The notes beneath the pieces were generated by a model. The model ran no database searches. It saw nothing but the letters and a program-made list of their open reading frames with translations, and was not told where the DNA came from. Source: Anaerolineales bacterium UBA6055 (GTDB taxonomy: Bacteria; Chloroflexota; Anaerolineae; Aggregatilineales; Phototrophicaceae). Taken from it: a stretch of DNA of 64,000 nt. Of this stretch, positions 52,366-61,643 are shown piece after piece; the stretch's first letter is position 1, and each line of letters begins with the position of its first letter. Position numbers and translations under genes: made by a program. The DNA is taken from contig DIYL01000013.1 of assembly GCA_002428985.1 (NCBI GenBank), forward strand, positions 248,001 through 312,000. The letters run 5' to 3'.

Positions 52366-53961
52366 GTGTCTATATCCCAAATATTGAAGAGTTTTCAGAG
52401 ATTATCATATCGACAATGGGTCAGCCTATGGATCATAATTGGCTTAATATTAAGACTTATCATAACGTTGGAATCAAGTTGGCGAATAGATTTCGATGAA
52501 GCATTTAATGGTTTGCTAGCATTTGATATTTTAAACGGACAGCGCCCCTTATTTACTCCGCCAGAAGTTGTTGGTGGAACAGGGACACCTTATCTACTAG
52601 CCATCTTATTTTCAATTTTAGGATCATCTGCAGTCACATTTCGCCTAGTATCCCTAGTCTGGTCAGCTTTATACATCGCATCAACGGGATGGCTAGCGAC
52701 GACAGCCTACAATAAGCGCATTGGTATTTTTGCGATGGGATTAGCCAGCCTCACCCCGCCATATATGCAATTTGTCGGCATGAAGCTGTGGAGTAGTTAT
52801 GTCGAGACAATCTTATTGGGCAATTTACTGTTTATTGTGACCTTCTATTTGCTTAAAAGTAATTCATCACGACAAGCAATTCGTTGGATGACAGGGCTTG
52901 GTTTTATCGCTGGCGTTATGTTCTGGTTGACATGGCTCGGATTCTATTATTTTGTGCCAATAGGATTCGTTTTATTGTGGAAAGGTCGTCACCTTCTAAT
53001 AAAATGGGGATGGATCGGAGGATTCGCTTTTTTTGTTGGGAGTGCGCCCTTCTGGATATTTAATATTCCACGTGGAATGCCGACCTTCATACATTTTACA
53101 TCTGATGCACCGATGACACCTGCACAAATAATGAGTGTACTTGGCGATTTTGTGACAACACGCTTTCCAATTTTAGTATCTGGACATCCGGCATGGGGGT
53201 ATTCAGCAACTAACTTAGCAATATTACTAGCGATCATCTATGTTATCGGACTAGCTTTTATTGTTCAAAAAACCGAGCAAAACAAGCCAGTACCGATCAT
53301 TCTAGCAATGTTTGTATTTACAGTGCCACTTCTATATGCCCTCAGCACAAACAGTCGTAATGCTCTACCTGAGTTTAACCCGTGGGGAATAGATGCCACC
53401 GGACGTTATATCTTGATGTTACATAGTATCTTACCGATTGGTGTAGCATTACTTATCGATAGATTATGGCGATTTCGCAAACAAATCGGGGCCATATTTT
53501 TCGTCAGCATTCTAACTGTAAATACAATTGGCACACTAACAATGGATCCATTGCGCGGGTTTGATTCACCTTATTATGATCGTTTGCCCGAAGACTTATC
53601 ACCACTCATCAGCTTTTTAGAGGCGCGTAACATAAACCACGCTTGGGTAGATGGCGGCATAGGGCACGTTCTCATGTTTTTAACAGAAGAAGCAATTCTG
53701 ACAGAGGATTATCATTCTGTATTTTTGGCAGGTGGCTTATTACGTCAACCACAGGTCTTAGGAAAAATCCAATCAGCAAATCCAACCGTATTTATCACAC
53801 CAATATATGATGGACAACAAAATCCACCGTTACAGCAAGCTCTCGACAATATAGGCATTGTTTACGAGATGATCAGAGTCGCACCGACCATCGCCGTGTA
53901 TATCATTGAGGATGTATTCGACCCGATGCAAGTTGCAAGCGGATTAGGGTACCAGTATTAG
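52366..53961 (+). CDS. GT39-like membrane glycosyltransferase family protein
   Basis: 531 residues, about 10-12 membrane helices to residue ~400 and a C-terminal globular part. The first extracytoplasmic loop has RIDFDEAFNGLLA, the DE motif used by GT-C enzymes (PMT/ArnT type), then GTPYLLAILFSILGSSAVTFR. It probably transfers sugar from a lipid carrier to protein or envelope glycan. The start is GTG with AAAGG upstream. Convergent 4-nt overlap with the RDD gene. Confidence 0.82.
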   Translation: MSISQILKSFQRLSYRQWVSLWIIIGLILRLIITLESSWRIDFDEAFNGLLAFDILNGQRPLFTPPEVVGGTGTPYLLAILFSILGSSAVTFRLVSLVWSALYIASTGWLATTAYNKRIGIFAMGLASLTPPYMQFVGMKLWSSYVETILLGNLLFIVTFYLLKSNSSRQAIRWMTGLGFIAGVMFWLTWLGFYYFVPIGFVLLWKGRHLLIKWGWIGGFAFFVGSAPFWIFNIPRGMPTFIHFTSDAPMTPAQIMSVLGDFVTTRFPILVSGHPAWGYSATNLAILLAIIYVIGLAFIVQKTEQNKPVPIILAMFVFTVPLLYALSTNSRNALPEFNPWGIDATGRYILMLHSILPIGVALLIDRLWRFRKQIGAIFFVSILTVNTIGTLTMDPLRGFDSPYYDRLPEDLSPLISFLEARNINHAWVDGGIGHVLMFLTEEAILTEDYHSVFLAGGLLRQPQVLGKIQSANPTVFITPIYDGQQNPPLQQALDNIGIVYEMIRVAPTIAVYIIEDVFDPMQVASGLGYQY

Positions 53962-54431
53962 ACTGGGATTTCGACTGTTTTGCGTTGTTCTTCATTGCGG
54001 ATAACAAATGTACGCGCCATTTTATCGTGCCATGTCTGGTTGCGTTTATCAAAAAACGCCCAGATATAACCTAGACCGAACAAAATTCCACTGACATGGT
54101 AACCAACTGCCCGAATGAGTGCATCAATATCACTCATTTCACTACCATCATATCGTATCACACGAATGCCTAGTGCAAATTTACCAGGCGTTTGCCCGTT
54201 ACGGCGTGTCCAGAAAAACCAATGATAAATCACCGGAATAGCAAGCAAAATAAACTGTGCAAACTGTGCTGGCAACGGATCTTCTGGCGAGAAGATAATC
54301 AATTGCACAATAATGATCGGGATTATCAATACAATATTATCAATAATGTTTGCCGCCAGTCGCTCGACCAATCCAGCTAATTCATAGACTTCAACTTGTG
54401 ATGAATCACTATTTTTAGCTTTTTCTTCCAT
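53958..54431 (-). CDS. RDD family membrane protein
   Basis: 157 residues with three or four hydrophobic segments and the family layout: LVERLAANIIDNIVLIIP (the R...D region), NGQTPGKFALGIRVIRYDGS, and IWAFFDKRNQTWHDKMARTFVI (the DxxNQTWHDxxA motif). RDD proteins are suggested to be transport-related. GGAGTGCATGT precedes the start. Confidence 0.92.
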   Translation of the reverse strand: MEEKAKNSDSSQVEVYELAGLVERLAANIIDNIVLIIPIIIVQLIIFSPEDPLPAQFAQFILLAIPVIYHWFFWTRRNGQTPGKFALGIRVIRYDGSEMSDIDALIRAVGYHVSGILFGLGYIWAFFDKRNQTWHDKMARTFVIRNEEQRKTVEIPV

Positions 54432-54506
54432 ACATGCACTCCTCTACTTTGTTCTAGTGTACGCAAAATCAAGCGCAAAGTTGTAATCTGAATGTAAAAA
54501 GGATGT

Positions 54507-55289
54507 TCAGTTTGCGCGTAATTTAGCAACTTCAGCAACAACTTTTGGTAGTGACTCACCCGATGGTGCTTCAATTTTAATATCAGCATAACGCGTAATC
54601 ATACTGTAGTCGGGATTAATCTCTAAAATTTTAGCTGGATTATCCTCAGTTTCTTTCGCAATTTTAGGCAACGTCGCAGCTGGCGTAACCAAACCCGATG
54701 TGCCAATAACAATCATCAGATCACATTGCAAACTAACTGAGTAGGCTAATGACAAGTTATCTTCTGGTAACATCTCGTGAAACCAAACCACATTAGGTCG
54801 GACATTTGCGCCACAATGCGGGCATGCAGGTGGCCCATCATCTCGATCCCATTCAAATGAATCTAAGTCGATGAGTGTGGGCGTACCTTGACAGTTGTCA
54901 TAACATTTACTTTCAGCGATATTGCCATGTAAATGAATGACCTTTCGGCTACCTGCTTGTTCATGCAAATCATCTACATTTTGTGTGATGACTACCATCC
55001 CTGGATTGTATTTATGCAATTCCGCGAGCGCGACATGTCCCGGATTTGGTTTTACACTACCAGCTAACTCACGCCGAAATTGATACCAGTCCCATACTAA
55101 TTTCGGATTAGCTTTAAATGCCATGGGTGTTGCCAGTTCTTCGGGGTTATATTTTGCCCATAATCCATCCAGTGCATCACGGAAAGTCGGCACGCCCGAT
55201 TCCTTAGAGACACCAGCACCAGTCAATACAGCAATTTTGGTTGCGTTATGAATCGCTTCTGCGGCTTGTTTTATGTTAGAGTCTGTCAT
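54507..55289 (-). CDS. cobB: NAD-dependent protein deacylase (sirtuin, class III-type)
   Basis: 260 residues from ATG 55289 (GGAAACC upstream). NAD-binding GAGVSKESGVPTFRD, the TQNVDDLHEQAG and HLHGN catalytic region (His), and two zinc cysteine pairs (KCYDNC, CPHCG) are intact. WDWYQFRREL contains the Y-x-x-R pair that in SIRT5 and bacterial CobB reads carboxyl-bearing acyl groups, so desuccinylase/demalonylase activity is likely. It is divergent from the ABM-domain gene around a 17-bp palindrome. Confidence 0.93.
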   Translation of the reverse strand: MTDSNIKQAAEAIHNATKIAVLTGAGVSKESGVPTFRDALDGLWAKYNPEELATPMAFKANPKLVWDWYQFRRELAGSVKPNPGHVALAELHKYNPGMVVITQNVDDLHEQAGSRKVIHLHGNIAESKCYDNCQGTPTLIDLDSFEWDRDDGPPACPHCGANVRPNVVWFHEMLPEDNLSLAYSVSLQCDLMIVIGTSGLVTPAATLPKIAKETEDNPAKILEINPDYSMITRYADIKIEAPSGESLPKVVAEVAKLRAN

Positions 55290-55322
55290 GATGAGGTTTC
55301 CAATTCGCTCGATACTACACTC

Positions 55323-55339
55323 TGTTGTATCATACAACA
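55323..55339. promoter_or_regulatory. Perfect palindrome in the divergent cobB promoter region
   Basis: TGTTGTAT, C, ATACAACA is a perfect 8-bp inverted repeat with a one-base centre, placed between the divergent starts at 55289 and 55375. Such a site would suit a dimeric regulator acting on both genes. Confidence 0.5.
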
Positions 55340-55374
55340 ACATACTCAACCTGTCTTACGGTGATGACATATTT

Positions 55375-55674
55375 ATGATTTTGGAATCTGCTTATCTAAA
55401 CATCAAACCGAATGAAACCGAAGCCTTTGAGACTGCTTTTAAGCAAGCATCAGCAATTATTTCGAGCATGAATGGCTATATCGAGCATACCCTACAGCGT
55501 TGTCTTGAAGACGACCATTTATATTTGCTGTTAGTCAAATGGGAGACACTAGAAGACCATACTGAGGGATTTCGAGGATCAGAAGAATATCAAGAGTGGA
55601 AAGCACTGCTCCATCACTTCTATGATCCATTCCCTAACGTATATCACTTTGAACAAGTCAATTTGTCATCCTAG
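55375..55674 (+). CDS. Antibiotic biosynthesis monooxygenase (ABM) family protein
   Basis: 99 residues from ATG 55375; the frame is open further, but the upstream part lies in the promoter region. Pattern: YLNIKPNETEAFETAFKQA, GYIEHTLQRCLEDDHLYLLL, then VKWETLEDHTEGFRGSEEY. This is the ferredoxin-like ABM domain, used by small heme-degrading or quinol monooxygenases. Function unknown. It is followed after 11 nt by a SRPBCC gene. Confidence 0.83.
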   Translation: MILESAYLNIKPNETEAFETAFKQASAIISSMNGYIEHTLQRCLEDDHLYLLLVKWETLEDHTEGFRGSEEYQEWKALLHHFYDPFPNVYHFEQVNLSS

Positions 55675-55685
55675 AAGGTATAATC

Positions 55686-56147
55686 ATGCAGATGGTATTC
55701 CGTACCCATATCAGCAATACATCGATCCAACAAGCATTTGACCTCATCGCCAATATTGATGATTATGACGTGTGGTTACCTAATTCAAATACATTCTATG
55801 GCATCCGTCACGTCTCACACAATCCAATTCAGCAAGGCACGACCTATACTGACGGTAAAGGTCAGTTAGAAATGCATGGCAAGGTCGAAAAATACCAACC
55901 ATCGAAGAATATTACATTTCATCAGATTTCAAATTTTCGTGCGTTGGGGTTAATTCCATCCGGTATGGACATCACGATTGATTATGTCCTGGTGCAAGAA
56001 CATGACGGCACAACTGTCATTCGAAATTATGAGGTTGCATTTAAGGGTATCCTCAAGTTATTTCGTCCCATGGCTGTTTCGCGTATCCGAGTTGAGAACG
56101 AACGCATCTTATATGTTATCAAACAAGTTTTAGAAAAGACCTACTAA
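55686..56147 (+). CDS. SRPBCC (START-like) family protein
   Basis: 153 residues with the fold order beta-helix-helix-beta: FRTHISNTSIQQAFDLIANI, DDYDVWLPN, YTDGKGQLEMHGKVEKY, and the closing helix SRIRVENERILYVIKQVLE. Members bind hydrophobic ligands. AAGG lies upstream. The methyltransferase begins 2 nt later. The ABM and methyltransferase neighbours suggest a shared small-molecule pathway, but this is only inference. Confidence 0.82.
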   Translation: MQMVFRTHISNTSIQQAFDLIANIDDYDVWLPNSNTFYGIRHVSHNPIQQGTTYTDGKGQLEMHGKVEKYQPSKNITFHQISNFRALGLIPSGMDITIDYVLVQEHDGTTVIRNYEVAFKGILKLFRPMAVSRIRVENERILYVIKQVLEKTY

Positions 56148-56149
56148 TC

Positions 56150-56884
56150 ATGCAAAAATACACTGCATACAATAATTTCGCCTATGTATACAACCGCTTT
56201 TGGGGAGAATTCCCAATTACAATTCTTCCAATCTTAGAGGAAATCGTACTCAAAGATTTCCCTCAAAACACACGCATTCTAGATTTATGTTGCGGTACAG
56301 GACAATTGGCGGCGGAACTAACAAAACAAGGATATGAAGTCACCGGAATTGATAGTTCAGAACAAATGCTAAAATATGCACGGATGAATGCACCAACAAC
56401 CGCATTCATTCCATCCGATGTAAGATCATTTATGTTGATGGCGCGTTTTAACGTTGCATTTAGTACGTTTGATAGTCTCAATCATGTGCTTGAAATCGGT
56501 GAACTTGAGCAAGTTTTTGGGCATGTTTATCGCCAGCTAGAAACAAACGGTGTATTTGTATTTGATATGAATCTTGAACCCGGATTTTTACATCGGTGGA
56601 CCGTTCCGTTCCAAATTGTGGAAGATGATGTCGTGGTCATTGTCAAGTCAGACTATGATGTTGAACAGAAATTAGCAACAGGCAACATCACAACCTTCAC
56701 ACAGAATGAGGATAACCTGTGGGAGCGAAATGATGTCGTTCTTGTACAACGTGCTTATACGATTCAGGAGATTTTCGAGACACTCGCCTCAGTAGGGTTC
56801 ATCGGGCTAGAAGTCTTTGATGCTGTTGAAGATTTTAAGCTTGACCAAGTAGGACGTGCATTCTTCCGTGCCCGTAAGCGTTAA
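56150..56884 (+). CDS. SAM-dependent class I methyltransferase
   Basis: 244 residues. The SAM-binding motif ILDLCCGTGQLAAELTKQGY (motif I) is followed by VTGIDSSEQMLKYAR (motif II) and NVAFSTFDSLNHVLE (motif III region). It resembles the group of small-molecule methyltransferases that also has a C-terminal beta domain (FTQNEDNLWERNDVV). The substrate is unknown. It follows the SRPBCC gene by 2 nt and converges on the MBL-fold gene with a 4-nt overlap. Confidence 0.88.
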   Translation: MQKYTAYNNFAYVYNRFWGEFPITILPILEEIVLKDFPQNTRILDLCCGTGQLAAELTKQGYEVTGIDSSEQMLKYARMNAPTTAFIPSDVRSFMLMARFNVAFSTFDSLNHVLEIGELEQVFGHVYRQLETNGVFVFDMNLEPGFLHRWTVPFQIVEDDVVVIVKSDYDVEQKLATGNITTFTQNEDNLWERNDVVLVQRAYTIQEIFETLASVGFIGLEVFDAVEDFKLDQVGRAFFRARKR

Positions 56885-57906
56885 TCAATCAAAGTATATA
56901 GAATTGCTGGATTATCCTCAGTTTCGACCTCATGGAGGTTTGCAATTGACAGATGTCCGTGATGATATAGATATTCGATATGTGCGCCTGCTTCTTCAAT
57001 TGCCAGTAGGATATTGTAGTCTTTTACATCAGGGTACATCGCTTTAGAAATATCACTGATCGTCATAGGGTCGCCATGATCACGCATTATCTTGCGGATA
57101 CGGTCTAATTTGCGATTATGACTCGCACGGATTTCTCCAATACGACCATATAAATCGTGAATAGGATCTTCATGCCCACCGAGTGCAATTCGGATACCCT
57201 CAACATGGGTTAATTTGCGAAGTGAATCAGCATAATGTCCCAAGCCCATATAATGTGTAATACTCTCAGGGGCTTGATGTGGCGTCGTTCGAGATAAGAT
57301 ATGATCAGCACTCAACAAGACATCACCAATACGAATACACACTTGCCCGGGACAATGACCCGGTGTATGGATAAATTCCATATCATCAATAATTTGCTCA
57401 TCCTCGATACTGAAATCAACCGGAATTGATGTCACATGTCGTTTTGCAAAACCATACATTTTAAACAAGGATTCACGAATAGACGGTTTGATACCAGCTC
57501 GCTGAAAATAGATGCCGAGGTCTTTGGTTGCTACAATAACGCGCTCTTCATAGTTCGTTAGTACCCGACGATCAAGCTCATGAATACCAACTGACGCATC
57601 GGTATGTTCTTTTACAAATGCCAACCCACCAAAGTGATCGATATGACCATGAGTGATAATAACCCGCTCAATATCCGCCAGTGTAAACGACTCATCAAAA
57701 TCAGCACGAATCGCCTGAAATCCAACCAATAAATCATCATTACTGCGCCCCATCCCCGACCCAGTATCAACAAGTGTAAGAACACCTGCATTTTTCAGCA
57801 CATAAGCGTACCCCATAAAATCATTCGGAAAGAGAATCATTGGGATACGATAAATTATCACGCCTGTATTACTTTCAAAACGTTCAACAGGTGGCAATTT
57901 ACTCAT
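56881..57906 (-). CDS. MBL-fold metallo-hydrolase
   Basis: 341 residues. The zinc motif is THGHIDHFGG (HxHxDH), followed by HTPGHCPGQV (third His), the Asp in LLSADHIL and the late His in ALGGHEDPI. The C-terminal ~90 residues (GRIGEIRASHNRKLDRIRKI) form a winged-helix-like region, as in LACTB2-type and glyoxalase II-like enzymes. Substrate unknown. The start ATG lacks a strong ribosome-binding site. Confidence 0.9.
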   Translation of the reverse strand: MSKLPPVERFESNTGVIIYRIPMILFPNDFMGYAYVLKNAGVLTLVDTGSGMGRSNDDLLVGFQAIRADFDESFTLADIERVIITHGHIDHFGGLAFVKEHTDASVGIHELDRRVLTNYEERVIVATKDLGIYFQRAGIKPSIRESLFKMYGFAKRHVTSIPVDFSIEDEQIIDDMEFIHTPGHCPGQVCIRIGDVLLSADHILSRTTPHQAPESITHYMGLGHYADSLRKLTHVEGIRIALGGHEDPIHDLYGRIGEIRASHNRKLDRIRKIMRDHGDPMTISDISKAMYPDVKDYNILLAIEEAGAHIEYLYHHGHLSIANLHEVETEDNPAILYTLID

Positions 57907-57949
57907 TACTTTTGAGTCTTTCTATGTAAGTGGGTCAAGTCGACGTGTT

Positions 57950-58207
57950 TTACCACGCATCATCTAGTTTTGCAGCTGTACCTAAGCGTCGTTTTGCACG
58001 AATTTTCAGTTGTTCCATCACATGGGCTGCATGTTGAAACTCACGCAATTCATCAATTTCTTCTGATGTTAGGGAAGCTTCGGTCTCGCGCGCTGTCAAA
58101 TAGTTTACGCGTTCGATTGTATCATCTGAGTAGTTAAAGTTACTGATTTCATTTAGGGTTGGCGACGATGTCACAAAATCTAAAATTTCGTCAATTGCAC
58201 GGTGCAT
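57950..58207 (-). CDS. Small helical protein, 85 aa
   Basis: An all-helical acidic protein. The core TARETEASLTSEEIDELREF followed by VMEQLKIRAKRRL is a pattern I recall from many small bacterial proteins, (L..G.LT..E..EL..........LK.RA), some of which lie in antitoxin-like positions. No toxin gene is adjacent. AAGG precedes ATG 58207. Function unknown. Confidence 0.75.
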   Translation of the reverse strand: MHRAIDEILDFVTSSPTLNEISNFNYSDDTIERVNYLTARETEASLTSEEIDELREFQHAAHVMEQLKIRAKRRLGTAAKLDDAW

Positions 58208-58254
58208 ATCTATACCTTATATCTATGGTATCGTTACAATCATTATAACAGATC

Positions 58255-59211
58255 TTAAACATTACCGAAAAAGCTAAATAAGATAAATGCAATATACGCA
58301 CCTAAAAATATAGCAGATTCAAATCGTCCCAATTCCCTATTACGCGCAAACGGGATAAGTAAGAATGCAAAGCCGAGCATTACAAGAAATTCCAACTGGA
58401 TTTCCGCACTATTGACATTGATCGGTTGAAGAAACGATGTAACACCAAGAATCAGTAATAAGTTTGCGATATTCGACCCAACAACGTTGCCAATCGCAAT
58501 ATCGCTCTCTTTTCGAAATGCCGCAGCAATGGATGCTGCAAGTTCTGGCAAGGATGTACCAAACGCAACCAGTGTAATACCAATTATCAGCTCGGGCACA
58601 CCAAGTGCCACAGCAATATTGACTGCCCCTTGCACCATGAAATTTGCGCCAGCCACTAGCACCACAACCCCGCCGACTAAAAATGCAAATTCTTTCGGTC
58701 GGTCGACCTTATCTTTGGATGATTCATCAAGGTCAGCTAACAAATGTTGTGCCGCATCTTGTTCTCGTTTTGCTAGGAAGTAGAACATCGTATTAAATCC
58801 AGCAAATGAGAATAAGAGTAACAACCCATCAACTCGCCCTATCTGACCATCAAGTGTAAGGATATAGGTAAAGATTGTAAAAAGGATCATGATGGGGATT
58901 TCACGCCTTAGCAAAACCGCCTGTACAGCAATTGGCGTAACAAGTCCTGTTGCCCCAAGAATCAAACCAATATTAGCAATATTAGACCCGACAATATTGC
59001 CAAGAGATAAGTCGCTATTACCCTGTAACGCCGCTTGCACACTAACAAGCATTTCTGGCATAGATGTGCCTATCGCCACAAATGTTAGTGCGATTATCAA
59101 GGTCGATACGCCGAACGAAATGGCAATATTTGATGCACCACGCACCAACCAATTGCCACCAAAAAATAGTCCAGCTAGTCCAATAACGACCAATCCCAAG
59201 TTTTCGAGCAT
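58255..59211 (-). CDS. Calcium/sodium antiporter (CaCA family)
   Basis: 318 residues, ten membrane helices, with the two CaCA alpha repeats: AIGTSMPEMLVSVQAALQGN plus LGNIVGSNIANIGLILG, and AFGTSLPELAASIAAAFRKE plus IGNVVGSNIANLLLILG. The conserved Glu and Asn/Ser of both repeats are present. A short cytosolic loop (~150-175) separates the halves. It exchanges Ca2+ for Na+ or H+. Confidence 0.95.
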   Translation of the reverse strand: MLENLGLVVIGLAGLFFGGNWLVRGASNIAISFGVSTLIIALTFVAIGTSMPEMLVSVQAALQGNSDLSLGNIVGSNIANIGLILGATGLVTPIAVQAVLLRREIPIMILFTIFTYILTLDGQIGRVDGLLLLFSFAGFNTMFYFLAKREQDAAQHLLADLDESSKDKVDRPKEFAFLVGGVVVLVAGANFMVQGAVNIAVALGVPELIIGITLVAFGTSLPELAASIAAAFRKESDIAIGNVVGSNIANLLLILGVTSFLQPINVNSAEIQLEFLVMLGFAFLLIPFARNRELGRFESAIFLGAYIAFILFSFFGNV

Positions 59212-59290
59212 GTTTAGTCAAGTCCCATAGATAGGTTTTAGTCAAACTTAAACAGTGTACTGATATTTAGCGATTGCGTCTACCTAGAAG

Positions 59291-61168
59291 CTAGGCATAA
59301 ATGACGTATTGCAACAGAAACCGTTCAATTTTGTCATAGAAATCTTTGATCGTTTCAGGCTTACGCCAACCATGTCCTTCGCCTTTATACAATTGGTATT
59401 CATGCGGGATTCCACGGCGTCGGAGTGATGCCACAATCGAATCGGATTGATCCTGCGGTACAACAGGGTCATCCGTCCCTTGGAATACAATCATCGGATC
59501 AATGATTTTTTCGGCATGAAAAATCGGGGAACGATCTCGATACCGTTCCGCAGCTTCAGGTAGTGCCCCTAACAACCACTCACTATAGCGTTCCTCAAAT
59601 TTGTGAGTATCCATAACGAGGCCAAATTGATTCGACACACCATAGGAACAAACACCTGCTTTATAGAAATTTTGATAGTCGATTAGTGACTGTAATACGG
59701 TGTATCCACCAGCACTACCACCCATAATGATTGCTTTATCAGGGTCAGCGAGTCCTTTCTCAGCGAGGTAGGTCACACCTGCCACCGAATCTGTAACATC
59801 GTATACACCCCAATTACCATTGTGCATATCCATGTAAGCTTTACCATATCCTGTACTACCGCGGTGATTCACCTGTAGCACAGCATATCCACGAGTTGTA
59901 AAGAATTGCACTTCAGGATAATAACTAGCAGTTCGTTGCGAAGTCGGGCCACCATGAATGTAAACAAGCACGGGTGGCGCACTATCGGGCATCTCATCTT
60001 GCATCACAGGTGCATAATATAACCCGTGGGCATCATCCCCATCATCACCTTGCCAAACAAGTGCTTCTGCCGATGAGAGTTGATCCTCTTGCAGATTTTC
60101 GGTTTGGCTACGGCGATGAACAATCTCACCATGATCTTGATGTAACGTAACGACCCGTGGTGGAATCGTTGAAGATGCCCCAATAACAGTAACGGCTTTT
60201 CCGTCAGCTGAGACTGTAATTTGCTCCATATGTGTATAGTGCTCTAAGCCCGATACGTGTTCAGATGTCGCAGTATTGACATCATATTTCATCAAGCTGA
60301 AGAAAGCACGATCATTTTCTAGATAATATATCGATTGGCTGTCTTGCGCCCAACCATACATACGCATGCCTTGTATCCACGCGGGTGTACCATGTTCAGC
60401 TTCAGCATCTGTGAGTTGTATATGTGTCTGTTTTTCTAGATCATAGACATAAATTTGACCCCAACCGGTTACATCACTCACATAGGAGAGGTAATGTCCA
60501 TCCGGCGAAAACTGAGGTTGGAAAATAGCAGTGGTTGGATCGCCTTCTAATGTAACGATATGTTCAGCATATGGCATGCCACTACCATCAGTTGCGAGTT
60601 GAATTAAACGCAACTCCGAACCATTCCACGGCATTTGCGGATGATTCCATGCGACATAAGCAATATGTGTACCAGCAGGATGCCATGTGGGTTGCATGAC
60701 AAAATCTGTCCCATAGACTAACTTACGCGGGAACTGTTCGCCAGCAGTATCCACAATCGAAATTCCATCAACATGTTCATATGAGTGAACAAAAGCCACC
60801 CAACTACCATCAGGGGATACGGTTGGGGAAGCATAAGCACCGAATTTAGGTGTAATGGGTTGAGCAGTACCACCAACTAAATTTTGACGATATAAACGCC
60901 CTTTCGATGCAAAGTAAACTTGTCCACCACCCACGGTAAAACCACCACCACCATATCCCACACTACCCGATACTTTTAAGGTGTCGTCAGTCAAATCACG
61001 TGGGGCAGAAGAGCCGGTTTGCGCAACAAGAGCGCCACCATTTGCACGTCGTTCCCACCAAACAAGGGTATTGCCAGCATCATTCCATTGAACATCTTGT
61101 AATCGAATTCCACTCGCAATTGATTCACCTGTAATAGGACTATTCCATGTACCATAGGAATTTGCCAT
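59291..61168 (-). CDS. S9 family serine peptidase (prolyl oligopeptidase-like)
   Basis: 625 residues from ATG 61168 (GAAAGGCAAACTC upstream). The N-terminal beta-propeller (~1-370) has PD40-like repeats (TVSPDGSWVAFVHSY, QFSPDGHYLSYVSD). The C-terminal alpha/beta hydrolase (~375-625) has YIHGGPTSQRT for the oxyanion region, nucleophile Ser in IMGGSAGGYTV, Asp in FQGTDDPVVP and His in KGEGHGWR. Cytosolic in location (no signal). It degrades oligopeptides. A strong hairpin lies in its leader. Confidence 0.93.
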   Translation of the reverse strand: MANSYGTWNSPITGESIASGIRLQDVQWNDAGNTLVWWERRANGGALVAQTGSSAPRDLTDDTLKVSGSVGYGGGGFTVGGGQVYFASKGRLYRQNLVGGTAQPITPKFGAYASPTVSPDGSWVAFVHSYEHVDGISIVDTAGEQFPRKLVYGTDFVMQPTWHPAGTHIAYVAWNHPQMPWNGSELRLIQLATDGSGMPYAEHIVTLEGDPTTAIFQPQFSPDGHYLSYVSDVTGWGQIYVYDLEKQTHIQLTDAEAEHGTPAWIQGMRMYGWAQDSQSIYYLENDRAFFSLMKYDVNTATSEHVSGLEHYTHMEQITVSADGKAVTVIGASSTIPPRVVTLHQDHGEIVHRRSQTENLQEDQLSSAEALVWQGDDGDDAHGLYYAPVMQDEMPDSAPPVLVYIHGGPTSQRTASYYPEVQFFTTRGYAVLQVNHRGSTGYGKAYMDMHNGNWGVYDVTDSVAGVTYLAEKGLADPDKAIIMGGSAGGYTVLQSLIDYQNFYKAGVCSYGVSNQFGLVMDTHKFEERYSEWLLGALPEAAERYRDRSPIFHAEKIIDPMIVFQGTDDPVVPQDQSDSIVASLRRRGIPHEYQLYKGEGHGWRKPETIKDFYDKIERFLLQYVIYA

Positions 61169-61240
61169 GAGTTTGCCTTTCAATGATGAATTAATGTATT
61201 GGGGTTATTGTAGCGCAAAATGGGGTGTTGAGGGGAAATG

Positions 61241-61271
61241 AAAAGTGCCTCTGTGTGAAGGAGGCACTTTT
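61241..61271 (-). terminator. Hairpin between a strong promoter and the S9 peptidase gene
   Basis: AAAAGTGCCTC / GAGGCACTTTT is a perfect 11-bp stem with a 9-nt loop, ending in TTTT on either strand. It lies 73 nt before the peptidase start. A promoter-like sequence lies about 85 nt upstream of it, so transcription may end here or partly read through. Confidence 0.65.
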
Positions 61272-61330
61272 GCGTTTAAAAAATTAGTAATAAAAATTTT
61301 GTTTATTTTCTTGTCGCGTTAACTGTCAAT

Positions 61331-61359
61331 AATATAAACTTTTGGTGAATAAAAGTCAA
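61331..61359 (-). promoter_or_regulatory. Promoter upstream of the S9 peptidase leader
   Basis: On the minus strand TTGACT (plus 61354-61359), 17-nt spacer, TATATT (plus 61331-61336). The predicted start is near 61324. The ~85-nt stretch to the hairpin is A/T-rich without an ATG-initiated ORF. Confidence 0.55.
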
Positions 61360-61578
61360 CTACCTAATTTACCCTATGATCATGTTCTGAAAAGTAAAAG
61401 TTTCGATTATCGCTAATTTGCAATATATCAATTCAACCATGTGACCCTTCATAACCTTTTCTAAAATTTCGAGACCGCCTTTCCATAAACGAAGTGTTAA
61501 TTTAATTAACGCTATACATTATTAAAACAAGTTTAAGACATTAGCGCACATTTAATGATTTTGTATATTTTGTACAAT

Positions 61579-61609
61579 CAAAACGAGGATACTGTCTTCG
61601 TATCCCCGT
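61579..61609 (-). terminator. Terminator of the L,D-transpeptidase gene
   Basis: On the minus strand ACGGGGATAC / GTATCCTCGT form a 10-bp stem (one G-U) with a 7-nt loop, then TTTTGATTG. It lies 35 nt after the stop of the L,D-transpeptidase gene. Confidence 0.8.
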
Positions 61610-61643
61610 CATAATCTCATTGAAATGTCATATTCAGCAAAAA

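Noticed and set aside
54507..55289. The sirtuin as a possible SIR2 effector of the Argonaute
   Set aside because: It lies more than 20 kb away and is a classical zinc-binding deacylase with intact acyl-pocket residues, unlike the SIR2-APAZ or SIR2 effectors of short or long Argonautes.
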